This document shows, in pieces, positions 7,915 through 16,100 of a DNA stretch of 50,338 bases; positions within the stretch are counted from its first letter, which is position 1; each line of letters starts with the position of its first letter. This DNA is from Bacillota bacterium (GTDB lineage Bacteria; Bacillota; Clostridia; Saccharofermentanales; DTU023), in NCBI GenBank assembly GCA_023622515.1, contig JAMNZB010000024.1, forward strand, positions 1 to 50,338, in the 5' to 3' direction. The translations under genes were made by a program, and so were the position numbers. The notes beneath the pieces are model-generated. The model saw only the letters and a program-made list of their open reading frames with translations. It ran no database searches and was not told the DNA's origin.

Positions 7915-9016
7915 CTATTTGGGACTCATCTTAGTCATCCTGCTGGTCACCATCCTGGTCCTCCCCGCCCCTCGCCGGGCGAAAGCACCGGAGCTTGAGG
8001 GTGACGATGTCTTGCGTGCCATTGAAGAAAATGAATCTCGGCAGGAGGCCTTGTGGTCAAAACGGCTCGCTGAGGAAGCGGCCGAACGTGAAGGGCAAGG
8101 GAAGGAAAAGGGGCAGGACAATGATGCTCAAGGCGGAGAAGCTGAGGAGAAAATCCGCAGCGACTATAACTGGGCGGAACTGCCGGTCCGAAATCCGGAC
8201 CTGGTCAGCCCGGAAAATCCCTATGGCTATCATGAGGAAGCCCGGGACATCCTTAAAAACCTGAACCTTGTGGTTATCGGCGATTCCGTTATGGCTATGG
8301 CCATGGACGGTCTCTACCAATATGTTCCTAACGTCTACATTGATGCGGCTGTGTCAAGACACATGCTGCAAGGCGCCCCCCTCATTCAGGCCCTGGATGC
8401 CGCCGGAGCCAGGGCGGATATATTAGTCATCGCCCTGTCAACCAACGGCGATATCAACACTGCCGACTTAGACCTGCTCCACAGTGTGGCTGATGGGCGT
8501 CCGCTGGTTATGGTTAATACGGTCGTCCCCCAGTCTTGGGAACAGACCAACAACCAAAAGCTGGCCGAGTTTGTCAGAAAGCACGACAATGTTTACTTAG
8601 CCGACTGGTACGGCAACGCTAAACATGTTCCCGATTATTTTTATCAGGATGCCACCCACCCCCTGCCGGAGGGTGGAAGTGTATATAGCCGTGTCATTTT
8701 GGACGCTGTTTTAGAAGCCCTATCCAGTGGCCAAGTCGAGCGCCATGAACCGATTTACTTCCCGCCCAGCCCCTCACATACCCAGCCGCAAGCCGCCCCG
8801 CCCCCGCAGCAAGAGTATGAAGACCCGGCTACCCAAGTGCCGGAAGTAACGGATGGGCCTACCAGTCCTCCTGCTGAAGTGCCCACTCCCGATGAACCTG
8901 ATTCACCACAGGCTCCTACGGAAAGCCCAAAGCCGACAAGCCCTCCTGCCCCGCCGGCCGGAGAAGCGGAGACTCCCGCTCCTACCAGTCCGCCACCGGA
9001 AAGCGAGGGGGAATAA
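7859..9016 (+). CDS. OatA-like SGNH acetyl-esterase/transferase part with proline-rich tail (frame-disrupted)
   Basis: Reads in the +1 frame relative to the upstream ORF. The 7859 ATG lies inside that ORF and has only a weak binding site, so this is probably the C-terminal half of one broken gene. Order: basic segment KRYRD, one transmembrane helix (LGLILVILLVTILVLP), a charged Glu/Gln-rich linker, then the SGNH fold with nucleophile Ser in VVIGDSVM, ALSTNGD, and the Asp/His pair in DATHPLPEGG. The last ~95 residues are Pro/Ser/Thr/Glu-rich with repeated SPP/APP, likely a wall-spanning spacer. Family members O-acetylate or de-acetylate cell-wall sugars. Function depends on whether the two frames are joined in the living cell. 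Confidence 0.75.
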   Translation: MASTFGNTPSWSSWKRYRDYLGLILVILLVTILVLPAPRRAKAPELEGDDVLRAIEENESRQEALWSKRLAEEAAEREGQGKEKGQDNDAQGGEAEEKIRSDYNWAELPVRNPDLVSPENPYGYHEEARDILKNLNLVVIGDSVMAMAMDGLYQYVPNVYIDAAVSRHMLQGAPLIQALDAAGARADILVIALSTNGDINTADLDLLHSVADGRPLVMVNTVVPQSWEQTNNQKLAEFVRKHDNVYLADWYGNAKHVPDYFYQDATHPLPEGGSVYSRVILDAVLEALSSGQVERHEPIYFPPSPSHTQPQAAPPPQQEYEDPATQVPEVTDGPTSPPAEVPTPDEPDSPQAPTESPKPTSPPAPPAGEAETPAPTSPPPESEGE

Positions 9017-9098
9017 AGTGTCGGGGGAGAATAGCGGCGGAATAAGGCCGAAAAATGCCCGGCATTTCGTTGAGCCTGCAATAAGGACTTACATAAAA

Positions 9099-9130
9099 TT
9101 CAAAGGCACAGCCGCAGCCGTGCCTTTGAA
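9099..9130 (-). terminator. Hairpin terminator for the exported phosphatase gene
   Basis: TTCAAAGGCAC (9099-9109) pairs perfectly over 11 bp with GTGCCTTTGAA (9120-9130). Read on the minus strand the stem is followed by TTTTATG, a short U tract, fitting a terminator for the gene ending at 9163. It lies between two convergent genes. Confidence 0.65.
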
Positions 9131-9162
9131 AGGTAGGGATTTATAATTTATAGTCTTATTTC

Positions 9163-10983
9163 TTATTCTTTTTCAATCACAAAGCTATCTACGAGCTGAG
9201 GCTCACGAGCTTCGCCCAATCCACCTGAGATTTCGTAGAGTTCTACCGACAGGGTGTTGCCATCAACCTTGTAGAGGGCAAAGTTTTGCACGATTGAATT
9301 ACGGAAGTTAGAGTGAGATTCGGCAAAGCGGGGGCTCTTATCCGGTTGACCGCCATAGGCGAAGAGGTTATTGTATTCATCTACAAGTTCCTGGGTGAGC
9401 CAGTCGAGTTTGGGGCGAACCTTAATGATGTGGTCTAAACCCTTGGAGTAGATATCGTCATAGGTTTTGGTACCACCGGTGTTGGGCAAGAGGAAGATGG
9501 TTCCTGTGGGGTTCAAGAAGTAGTCTTGACCGTCTTTTTGCTCCGCTTCTTCAGCAACAGCGCCGCTAAATGCACTTTCTTCAGTTGTGACGTATTTTAA
9601 GGATTTTGTTCTGGAAAGAACGTGGTCGTGGCCTTGTAGGGCGAGGTCGATATCGAGTTCATCAATAATAGCCATAAACTCATCCCTTACATTTTGCACA
9701 TCAGTATCTTGCAAAGAGTGGTAGCTCTTGGAGAAGATGGGCTTGTGGTAGTTTAGGATGATCCATTCTGCACCCTGGGCCCTAGCTTGTTTGACGTCCC
9801 AGCGGAGCCATTCAAGTTGGTCATCACCAAGCGCCTTATTCTCTTCATTTTTGTAATCGTTGGTATTGAGTACGATGAAGTGGACCTTGTTATAGTCAAA
9901 GGAGTAATAGCTACCACCATCGACGGGGCCTTCTGCAGGCACGTTGAAGTGATCATTAAACTTTTGAATGAAGCGCTCGTCCCAGCTTAAACCATATTCG
10001 TCATGGTTACCGGCGACCGGGGCAAGGGTTGTCTGCATGAAAGAGGCTCTGGAGTTGTCGAAAAGGTCAACCCATTCATCTTCAACTTCAGCAATTTCTA
10101 CGATATCACCGGTATGTAAAACAAAGGCTGCTTCAGGATCGGTAGCCAGCATTTTCTCAATCGTGTCTGCAGCAAAAGCAACTTCATCAACCAGGTGTTG
10201 GTTCCAGAAGGCATTTTGGGTATCGGTATAATGCAAGAAGGAGAAAGGAACTCTTTCGCCGGCAGCGGTAACAAAGCGACCAACTTCGCTAAGTCCACCT
10301 TCTTCACTACCGACTTGGTAGTAGTAAGTTGTGGCGGCTTTGAGGCCAACGGCTTCTGCTTTATAGGCATATTCTTCTACCACTTGTACATCGATGCCTG
10401 CAGCTTGAGTTTCTCTGTCTTCGACTTCAGAGTTGTGGTCCCACTCCTCACCTTGGTGACCTTCGTCGGAGAAGTAGCGGATGACGTCACCTGTTTCTTT
10501 ATCCCTTAATTGGAAGATGAAATATCCGGCTTCATCACGCTCTACATAGTGGGAGGATTTCTTTTGGACCATGGCAGGGAAGCGGAGAGCTTCACTCATA
10601 TCTTCGTTTTCAGAAACGAGAACAAAGGATTCAAATTTTTCACTGGTGTACCAGTTGAAGGCGCGGCTGCTGGCCGGATCATTTTTAAAAGTAACCACGA
10701 TACGGTTGGGTTCGTTTCTTACTTCGTACGGCTTTACAGCAGGTTTTTCCGGAGCTTCGCCAATTTCCTCTTTTTCCGCTGCTTTCGCTTCGGTTTCTTT
10801 TGACGTATCAGCTTTCAACAAGGCCCCTTTCAATAAGCCATCTTGTCTATGAATAGCAGCATCGGCCGAAGCCAATTCTTGGTCAAGGGTAACCACTTCA
10901 GCGGCTACGGGAAAGGCAGCGCCGAGAAATAAACTAAGGGTTAAAAGGACAAGGAGAAGTTTAGACTTCATAAATTTACGCAT
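9163..10983 (-). CDS. Exported purple-acid-phosphatase-like metallophosphoesterase
   Basis: A 606-residue secreted enzyme. A signal peptide covers about residues 1-28 (MRKFMKSK, hydrophobic core, VAAE cleavage region) with no lipobox Cys. A Glu/Lys-rich linker and a purple-acid-phosphatase N-terminal beta domain (PNRIVVTFKNDP) follow. The calcineurin-like catalytic domain starts near residue 245: HYTDTQ (the usual D-x-H His replaced by Gln), HTGDIVE, AGNHDEYG, NYHKPIF and LQGHDHVLSR. These supply the dimetal ligands apart from that first His. It probably hydrolyses phosphomonoesters or diesters outside the cell. Start: AGGAGG 6 bases before ATG 10983. Two operator-like palindromes lie upstream. 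Confidence 0.85.
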   Translation of the reverse strand: MRKFMKSKLLLVLLTLSLFLGAAFPVAAEVVTLDQELASADAAIHRQDGLLKGALLKADTSKETEAKAAEKEEIGEAPEKPAVKPYEVRNEPNRIVVTFKNDPASSRAFNWYTSEKFESFVLVSENEDMSEALRFPAMVQKKSSHYVERDEAGYFIFQLRDKETGDVIRYFSDEGHQGEEWDHNSEVEDRETQAAGIDVQVVEEYAYKAEAVGLKAATTYYYQVGSEEGGLSEVGRFVTAAGERVPFSFLHYTDTQNAFWNQHLVDEVAFAADTIEKMLATDPEAAFVLHTGDIVEIAEVEDEWVDLFDNSRASFMQTTLAPVAGNHDEYGLSWDERFIQKFNDHFNVPAEGPVDGGSYYSFDYNKVHFIVLNTNDYKNEENKALGDDQLEWLRWDVKQARAQGAEWIILNYHKPIFSKSYHSLQDTDVQNVRDEFMAIIDELDIDLALQGHDHVLSRTKSLKYVTTEESAFSGAVAEEAEQKDGQDYFLNPTGTIFLLPNTGGTKTYDDIYSKGLDHIIKVRPKLDWLTQELVDEYNNLFAYGGQPDKSPRFAESHSNFRNSIVQNFALYKVDGNTLSVELYEISGGLGEAREPQLVDSFVIEKE

Positions 10984-11203
10984 TGTATTCCTCCTATTGA
11001 GTAGTTATTTTTAGTTAGCCTTGGCTAACTCTATTTATAAGATAGCCCTTTCTCGAGTTTTTTGGTTACCCTTGGGTAACTAGTGGGTAAAATAGAATTA
11101 AATTATAGATAAAATGCCAGTCATTCAGGATTAATAAAAATTTAATTTAAAGAAACTTCCTAACTTTCGCACTCTTAACTTAGCGGAATGCCCTTAGCTT
11201 TTA
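10984..11203. other. Upstream region of the phosphatase, rest of divergent intergenic
   Basis: No ORF is supported here. The left part carries the phosphatase control region described separately (11013-11080). The remainder to 11203 is AT-rich and shows nothing further that I can assign. Confidence 0.5.
11013..11080 (-). promoter_or_regulatory. Two operator-like inverted repeats at the phosphatase promoter
   Basis: Box 1, AGTTAGCCTTGGCTAACT (11013-11030), and box 2, GTTACCCTTGGGTAAC (11065-11080), share the form GTTA-S-N6-S-TAAC and are 51 bp apart centre to centre. On the minus strand TATAAA (11039-11034) lies just upstream of box 1, so a repressor there would cover the transcription start, with box 2 near or above the -35. 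Box 1 has the same GTTAG-N6-CTAAC core as the element at 44445-44480. Confidence 0.55.
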
Positions 11204-11268
11204 TTAAAATATTCCCTCCCTTAAAATATTCCCTCCCCTTGATAAGTTTATGTCTTTTTCGTTATAAT
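11204..11268 (+). promoter_or_regulatory. Promoter of the lysine-fermentation operon with a duplicated 17-bp upstream element
   Basis: TTAAAATATTCCCTCCC occurs twice in perfect tandem (11204-11220 and 11221-11237), ending one base before a -35-like TTGATA (11239-11244). An 18-bp spacer and TATAAT (11263-11268) complete a good sigma-A promoter. Transcription would begin about 35-40 bases before the riboswitch. Confidence 0.65.
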
Positions 11269-11311
11269 TCACTCGAGCCACTTTCCAGTGCAAATATTTT
11301 TATATATTTAC

Positions 11312-11467
11312 AATAGAGGAGCGGCAGGATTTGTACGCATTTCTAAGCCAGGATCGGTGAAATGCCGAAGTGCCTGCCGCCGAAGGGGAAAGAAGTGATC
11401 CTCCTTCTTTTTTCTGGTGAATTTACACAAGGTAGTTTCACTGTCATGCCGGGGCATGGAGCGCTAT
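11312..11467 (+). promoter_or_regulatory. Lysine riboswitch (L box) controlling lysine degradation
   Basis: The leader contains the conserved L-box blocks in order: AGAGGAGC near 11315-11322, GCCGAAG around 11353-11359 and GCCGAAGGGG around 11378-11387, CTGG (11414-11417), ACTGTCA (11440-11446), the ATGCC/GGCAT stem, and TGGAGCGCTA (11457-11466) closing helix P1. P1 is short: at least 11313-11316 (ATAG) with 11464-11467 (CTAT). L-box RNAs bind L-lysine. The kal start lies about 50 bases downstream, so it precedes a lysine catabolic operon rather than a biosynthesis or transport gene. Family assignment rests on motif order read by eye. Confidence 0.88.
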
Positions 11468-11503
11468 ATTTGTCTTGCAAGGACAAGTTGGCGCTATTTT
11501 TTT
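11460..11503 (+). terminator. Riboswitch-controlled intrinsic terminator
   Basis: Bases 11460-11474 pair with 11482-11495 over 14 positions (AGCGC with GCGCT at the base, TTGTC with GACAA at the top, two G-U pairs and one bulged T) around a 7-nt loop. ATTTTTTT (11496-11503) follows. The 5' arm reuses the last eight bases of the riboswitch P1 strand (11460-11467). P1 and this terminator are therefore mutually exclusive, which predicts read-through when lysine is bound. Confidence 0.75.
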
Positions 11504-11518
11504 GAGGAGGAATACACT

Positions 11519-11905
11519 ATGGAAAAAGTAATGATTCGTTTGAGGATGAGTACGCAAGATGCTCACTACGGGGGAAATCTTGTTGATGGCGCCCGTATAC
11601 TGGGCCTCTTTGGGGATGTGGCCACAGAGCTCCTGATCCGTCACGATGGCGATGAAGGCTTGTTTGTCGCCTATGACAGTATCGAATTTACCGCTCCGGT
11701 ATATGCCGGTGATTTTATCGAAGCCTACGGGACAATCGAATCGGTTGGGAACAGTTCCCGCAAAATGAGCTTTGAAGCCTACAAAGTCATCGTCCCCCGC
11801 CCCGATATTTCTGACTCCGCCTGTGATGTCTTGGAAGAACCCCTACTGGTCTGCCGGGCATCCGGTACTTGTGTTGTCCCCAAAGGCAAGCAACGCAAGA
11901 ACTAG
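11519..11905 (+). CDS. kal: 3-aminobutyryl-CoA ammonia-lyase
   Basis: Removes ammonia from L-3-aminobutyryl-CoA to give crotonyl-CoA, the last dedicated step of lysine fermentation. The 128-residue hot-dog-fold protein matches Kal in length and in stretches such as [38 protein letters not shown] and [15 protein letters not shown]. The start at 11519 is fixed by GAGGAGG eight bases upstream; an in-frame extension to 11417 would run back through the riboswitch. It is the first gene of the operon, followed 9 bp later by kce. Confidence 0.93.
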   Translation: MEKVMIRLRMSTQDAHYGGNLVDGARILGLFGDVATELLIRHDGDEGLFVAYDSIEFTAPVYAGDFIEAYGTIESVGNSSRKMSFEAYKVIVPRPDISDSACDVLEEPLLVCRASGTCVVPKGKQRKN

Positions 11906-11914
11906 GAGGTCATC

Positions 11915-12742
11915 GTGAGTAAAGTAATTATTACCGCAGCAATCAGCGGTGCTGAAGTCACAAAAGAAATGAACCCTGCGGTTCCCTACACCGTGGAAGA
12001 ATTTGTGCGCGAAGCCAAGTCGGCTGTTGATGCCGGTGCGGCTATTATTCATCTGCATGTACGCTGGGATGACGGCACACCGACACAAGACAAGGGCCGC
12101 TATGCCGAGATTATTGAAGCTATCCGCCAAGAGTGCCCTGACGTTATCATCCAACCGTCAACCGGCGGAGCAACCGGCATGAGCTCCGAAGAGCGACTGC
12201 AGCCGACAGAGCTGAATATTGAAATGGCCAGTCTCGACTGCGGAACCTTAAACTTCGGCGGTGACGAAATTTTTATCAATACAGAAAATATGATTATCGA
12301 ATTTGCTGAACGCATGAACAGCAAAAACATCAAGCCCGAACTGGAGTGTTTCGAAAAAGGTCATGTGGACCTAGCCTTGCGCCTGCATAAAAAGGGCTAC
12401 ATTAAAGGGCCCCTGCACTTTAACTTTGTATTAGGTGTCAATGGCGGTATGACCGCAACACCCAGAGATTTGCTTTTCCTTGTTGAATCAATTCCCCAAG
12501 ATGCCAGCTTTACCGTTTCCGGCATGGGTTCTCGTCAACTCACCATGAATGTTATGGCTATGTTGCTTGGCGGCCATGTTCGCGTGGGCTTTGAGGATAA
12601 TCTCATGATGGAACGGGGCGTCCTTGCCCAATCCAATGGGGAACTGGTCGCCCGCATTGCCCGCATCGCAAGGGAATTGAACCTGACTGTCGCCACACCG
12701 GACGAAGCCCGCCAAATACTGGGCATGAAACAGAGAAACTAA
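11915..12742 (+). CDS. kce: 3-keto-5-aminohexanoate cleavage enzyme
   Basis: Converts 3-keto-5-aminohexanoate plus acetyl-CoA to acetoacetate and 3-aminobutyryl-CoA. The 275-residue protein is a beta-keto acid cleavage enzyme (BKACE, formerly DUF849), a zinc TIM-barrel family. Visible hallmarks: KVIITAAISGAEVTKEMNP at the N terminus, AAIIHLHVRWDDGTPTQD with the H-x-H zinc ligands, IIQPSTGGATGMS, and GHVRVGFEDNLMMERG near the C terminus. GTG start with AGGAGG just upstream. It lies between kal and kdd. Confidence 0.93.
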   Translation: MSKVIITAAISGAEVTKEMNPAVPYTVEEFVREAKSAVDAGAAIIHLHVRWDDGTPTQDKGRYAEIIEAIRQECPDVIIQPSTGGATGMSSEERLQPTELNIEMASLDCGTLNFGGDEIFINTENMIIEFAERMNSKNIKPELECFEKGHVDLALRLHKKGYIKGPLHFNFVLGVNGGMTATPRDLLFLVESIPQDASFTVSGMGSRQLTMNVMAMLLGGHVRVGFEDNLMMERGVLAQSNGELVARIARIARELNLTVATPDEARQILGMKQRN

Positions 12743-12754
12743 GGAGAAGCTGAT

Positions 12755-13225
12755 ATGGCAAAAGGAAATAAATATGGTACCCACCGTGTGCTCGATGGAG
12801 TAGCGGTCCTGCCTCAGGGTGCACAAAAAATTGACAACACGATGACCCTTTATGATAACGAAATTCTTATTGACGTTGATGCCCTCAACATTGACTCGGC
12901 AAGCTTCCGTCAACTTCGGGAAGCGGCAGACAACAAGGAAGAGGCGCTGAAGCAAGCCATCTTGGCTATCGTCAACGAACGGGGAAAAATGCAAAATCCG
13001 GTTACCGGTTCAGGCGGTATGCTCATCGGCACAGTCGCTGAAATCGGCCCTGACCTCACCCACCGTGACCTTAAAGTCGGGGATAAAATCGCTAGCCTCG
13101 TTTCTCTTTCTTTGACACCGCTTCATATTGAGGAAATTACCGCCATCAGACCCGATATTGACCGGGTGGAAATTAAGGGACAAGCCATCCTTTTTGAAAG
13201 CGGCATTTACGCCAAACTGCCCTGA
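12755..13225 (+). pseudogene. kdd: L-erythro-3,5-diaminohexanoate dehydrogenase, N-terminal part (disrupted)
   Basis: Kdd oxidises 3,5-diaminohexanoate to 3-keto-5-aminohexanoate with NAD(P)+. The first 156 residues match the N-terminal catalytic domain well (KYGTHRV, NPVTGSGGMLIGTV, GQAILFESGIYAKLP). They then hit a TGA at 13223, exactly where the family continues. The rest is in the next frame at 13128-13682. Joining the two leaves about 310 residues against about 345 in intact Kdd. Roughly 35-40 codons around the Rossmann dinucleotide loop are absent in addition to the frameshift. As written the protein could not bind its cofactor. Good ribosome binding site (AAGGAG) and operon position. 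Confidence 0.85.
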
Positions 13226-13682
13226 CGGGAAATCAGGCAAACTCTGTGCCTACGAAGCTAAAAAGCGGGCCGGTACAACCGGACGGGTCGTCGGCTGCAG
13301 CGATAGAGATAGCTACAAAGACTTCATGCTGGAAAACAAACTGCTTGATGCTTTCTTTACCTGCGATGCCAGAAACCCGATTGAAGTATTGGAAAAAGCC
13401 TTGGCCGCCAACGATGGCAAGGAGTACGACCTCTGCATCTGTGTGGTTAATATCAGCGGGGCGGAAATGTCTTGTATCTTACCGGTTAAAAATGGCGGCA
13501 TGGTGTATTTTTTCAGCATGGCCACAAGCTTTACCAAAGCCGCCCTTGGCGCGGAGGGGGTCGGTAAAGACGTGACCATGATTGTTGGAAACGGCTATAC
13601 CGAGGGGCATGCTGAAATGGCCCTGGCCGTCCTTCGTGAATGCCCCGCCCTCAAAGAACTGTACGAAGCAGAATTTGCATAG
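13128..13682 (+). pseudogene. kdd: L-erythro-3,5-diaminohexanoate dehydrogenase, C-terminal part (disrupted)
   Basis: Only from about 13229 does this frame match Kdd: GKSGKLCAYEAKKRAG, then the NAD-domain strands and the conserved VYFFSMATSFTKAALGAEGV and IVGNGYTEGHAEMAL. The first ~33 codons of the ORF overlap the upstream frame and are not Kdd-like. The GKSG at the junction is normally preceded by a Gly-rich dinucleotide-binding loop (GAGGKSG), which is missing. It has no plausible start signal of its own, so it is the separated 3' end of kdd. The ORF ends 18 bases before kamA. Confidence 0.83.
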
Positions 13683-13700
13683 ATTATAAAGGTGAAAATG

Positions 13701-14975
13701 ATGAAAGTAATGAACGCCAAAGAAAAATATATATATACAAAAGGTCAAGAACGCCGCCAACAACTTTTTCCCGAAGTGTCCGATAAGGATTGGAATGACT
13801 GGCAATGGCAAGTTCGAAATCGAATCTCTACCCTGGAAGAGCTAAAAAAGTATGTCCCTCTTACCGCCGACCAGGAAGAGGGGGCAAAAAAGGCCCTGGC
13901 TCTTTTTCGCATGGCCATCACCCCCTACTATTTAAGCTTAATCGACCCGGACAATCCCAAAGACCCTGTTCGTTTGCAAAGTGTACCCAGCCACGAGGAA
14001 GCCGTCCGCGTTCCGGAAGACTTGTTTGACCCCTTACAAGAAGACGGGGACTCTCCCGTTCCCGGCTTGACCCACCGTTATCCTGACCGGGTCCTCTTCT
14101 TAATTACCGACATGTGCTCTATGTATTGCCGACATTGCACCAGAAGAAGACTGGCCGGACAAAAAGACGGGGGCCGGACAAAAGAAGCCATTGATGCTTG
14201 CATTGACTATATCCGTAAAACTCCGGAGGTGCGCGACGTTTTGCTTTCCGGCGGAGATGCCCTCCTGGTCAGCGATGAACGGCTTGAATATATTCTTAAA
14301 GAATTGCGGGCCATTGACCATGTGGAAATTATCCGAATCGGGTCTCGCGTACCGGTTGTACTGCCTCAACGTATAACGGACAATCTTTGTAAGATGCTCA
14401 GGAAGTACCATCCTGTTTGGCTTAATACCCACTTCAACCATCCCCAGGAAATTACTCCGGAAAGTGCCGAAGCTTGCCGCAAATTATCCGACGCCGGCAT
14501 ACCCTTAGGTAATCAGTCCGTCCTTTTAAGAGACATCAACGATAGTGTCAGGACAATGAGAAAATTGGTTAACGGGCTGGCCTACATCAGGGTTAGACCC
14601 TACTATATTTACCAGTGCGACCTATCTTTGGGCCTTTCCCACTTCCGCACTCCGGTCTGTTCCGGCATTGAAATTATCGAGGGTTTACGGGGGCATACTT
14701 CCGGCTACTGTGTACCTACTTTTGTCGTCGATGCTCCCGGCGGTGGAGGAAAAATCCCTGTAATGCCGCAATACATGATTTCCCAGGGACCAAACAAAAT
14801 CATTCTGAGAAATTATGAAGGGGTCATTAGCAGCTACACGGAACCTGCAGAAAACGGCCCCCTTCCCGAAAACAACTTTAATAAAGAGATCAGCGGTGTC
14901 GCCGCCCTTCTGGCCGGAAAAGAACTAACCTTGGAGCCACAAAATCTGGCTCGAAAGCAAAAAACAGTAAAGTAG
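13701..14975 (+). CDS. kamA: L-lysine 2,3-aminomutase (radical SAM)
   Basis: Interconverts L-lysine and L-beta-lysine, the first step of the pathway, using SAM, a [4Fe-4S] cluster and PLP. The radical-SAM triad is CSMYCRHC (about residues 139-146). The PLP lysine lies in [10 protein letters not shown] (about residue 350), with the substrate Asp in FVVDAPGG. Length about 424 is normal. The C-terminal Cys cluster of the clostridial enzyme (CNCDVC, part of an intersubunit zinc site) is absent: the segment reads [15 protein letters not shown]. The partner Cys position reads LLRDINDS. Of several clustered starts, the ATG at 13701 is best spaced from AAAGGTG. Confidence 0.95.
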   Translation: MKVMNAKEKYIYTKGQERRQQLFPEVSDKDWNDWQWQVRNRISTLEELKKYVPLTADQEEGAKKALALFRMAITPYYLSLIDPDNPKDPVRLQSVPSHEEAVRVPEDLFDPLQEDGDSPVPGLTHRYPDRVLFLITDMCSMYCRHCTRRRLAGQKDGGRTKEAIDACIDYIRKTPEVRDVLLSGGDALLVSDERLEYILKELRAIDHVEIIRIGSRVPVVLPQRITDNLCKMLRKYHPVWLNTHFNHPQEITPESAEACRKLSDAGIPLGNQSVLLRDINDSVRTMRKLVNGLAYIRVRPYYIYQCDLSLGLSHFRTPVCSGIEIIEGLRGHTSGYCVPTFVVDAPGGGGKIPVMPQYMISQGPNKIILRNYEGVISSYTEPAENGPLPENNFNKEISGVAALLAGKELTLEPQNLARKQKTVK

Positions 14976-14990
14976 GCCGGGGATTGCGCA

Positions 14991-16079
14991 ATGCACGGTT
15001 CGTACGGGGTAAGGAATTCACATGAGGCAAGGGCGCTCTTAAAGCTGGCCGGCTTTGGAGAGCACAAATCCCTGGCCATCATCGGGACGGAAAAAAATGC
15101 GGGAAAGACAAGTACGCTCAACCAGCTAATTTCCGCTGCTCGCCAAGCAAAGTACCGGCCTCCCCTTGCCCTGACCTCAATCGGACGTGATGGCGAGTCC
15201 CTGGACCTCGTCAACCAAGGGGAAAAGCCGCGGATTTATATAGCGGAGGGCAGTCTGCTGGCCACCAGTACAAGGGCCTTGAAAAATTCTGATGCCCTCT
15301 TGGAAATTCGTGATATGACAGGTATTTCCAGTGCCTTTGGCGAAATCCTTATTGCCCGAGCCAAAAGCGACGGCTATGTGGAACTGGCCGGGCCTTCACA
15401 AGCTGAAGACCTGCGCTTTTGCGAAAGACTCTTACGCCATGAAGAGCCGGACTGCTTCTATATTGTCGATGGTGCCCTCTCCAGGCGGTCCTCAGCCGGG
15501 GGCGGACTGACCGAAAGCCTCATTCTCGCCTTATCCCTCGGCAACGCCCCTTCTTATGAAGCCTTTTTTCAGGCAGCAAAACATGCCGTAGACTGTCTCT
15601 TACTGCCTGCTCTCTCAGCACAAGTCAAACAGCTGTTTGAGCAGAAAGTAGAGGAAGAGGCGGCAAGCGCGGCCATAGCTGTAGGAGCAAAGGGTCAAGT
15701 GAGAACACTCCTTGCCCGAACCCTATTAGGAGCAGGAACTGAACTCCAAGACTTTGTGCAGAAAGAGGATGAAGTCCTCTTGATTAGAGGGGCCGTAACA
15801 GATTCTGTTCTCGGCAAACTCTTGCAATCCTCCATTAAAAAAGGAGCTAGAATTGTAGTAGAGGACGGTAGCCGGGTCTTTCTTTCTCGTCAGGCCTTAG
15901 CAGACTTGTACGCCAGAGGCTTTTCTCTTGAAGCCCTCTACCCGCTAAACCTTCGCTTTGTCAGCTTCAACCCTAGAGACCGCTATGGGCAGGTCCATCA
16001 AGAAAAGCAGCTCCTGACCGGCTTGCGCAAAATTTTGCCCTGCCCGGTCTTAAATCTTGGTCCTTGCTTGTGCTACTAG
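14991..16079 (+). CDS. kamB: Lysine 5,6-aminomutase reactivase subunit KamB
   Basis: KamB is thought to act with KamC in ATP-dependent reactivation of the B12-dependent lysine 5,6-aminomutase by exchanging damaged cobalamin. The 362-residue soluble protein has a P-loop IIGTEKNAGKTSTLN (about residues 30-43) and Gly/Ser-rich motifs near SRRSSAGGGLTES. The rest is helical with no membrane segments. Assignment relies on this P-loop, size and position directly between kamA and the MutS-like kamC, the order seen in lysine-fermenting anaerobes. The ribosome binding site is weak, suggesting coupling to upstream translation. Confidence 0.82.
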   Translation: MHGSYGVRNSHEARALLKLAGFGEHKSLAIIGTEKNAGKTSTLNQLISAARQAKYRPPLALTSIGRDGESLDLVNQGEKPRIYIAEGSLLATSTRALKNSDALLEIRDMTGISSAFGEILIARAKSDGYVELAGPSQAEDLRFCERLLRHEEPDCFYIVDGALSRRSSAGGGLTESLILALSLGNAPSYEAFFQAAKHAVDCLLLPALSAQVKQLFEQKVEEEAASAAIAVGAKGQVRTLLARTLLGAGTELQDFVQKEDEVLLIRGAVTDSVLGKLLQSSIKKGARIVVEDGSRVFLSRQALADLYARGFSLEALYPLNLRFVSFNPRDRYGQVHQEKQLLTGLRKILPCPVLNLGPCLCY

Positions 16080-16100
16080 AAATCATTCCCGGGGGTAGAT

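Noticed and set aside
9050-9066. Terminator at the near-palindrome AAATGCCCGGCATTT after the SGNH ORF.
   Set aside because: Only one base separates the arms and no T run follows, so it does not form a normal terminator hairpin.
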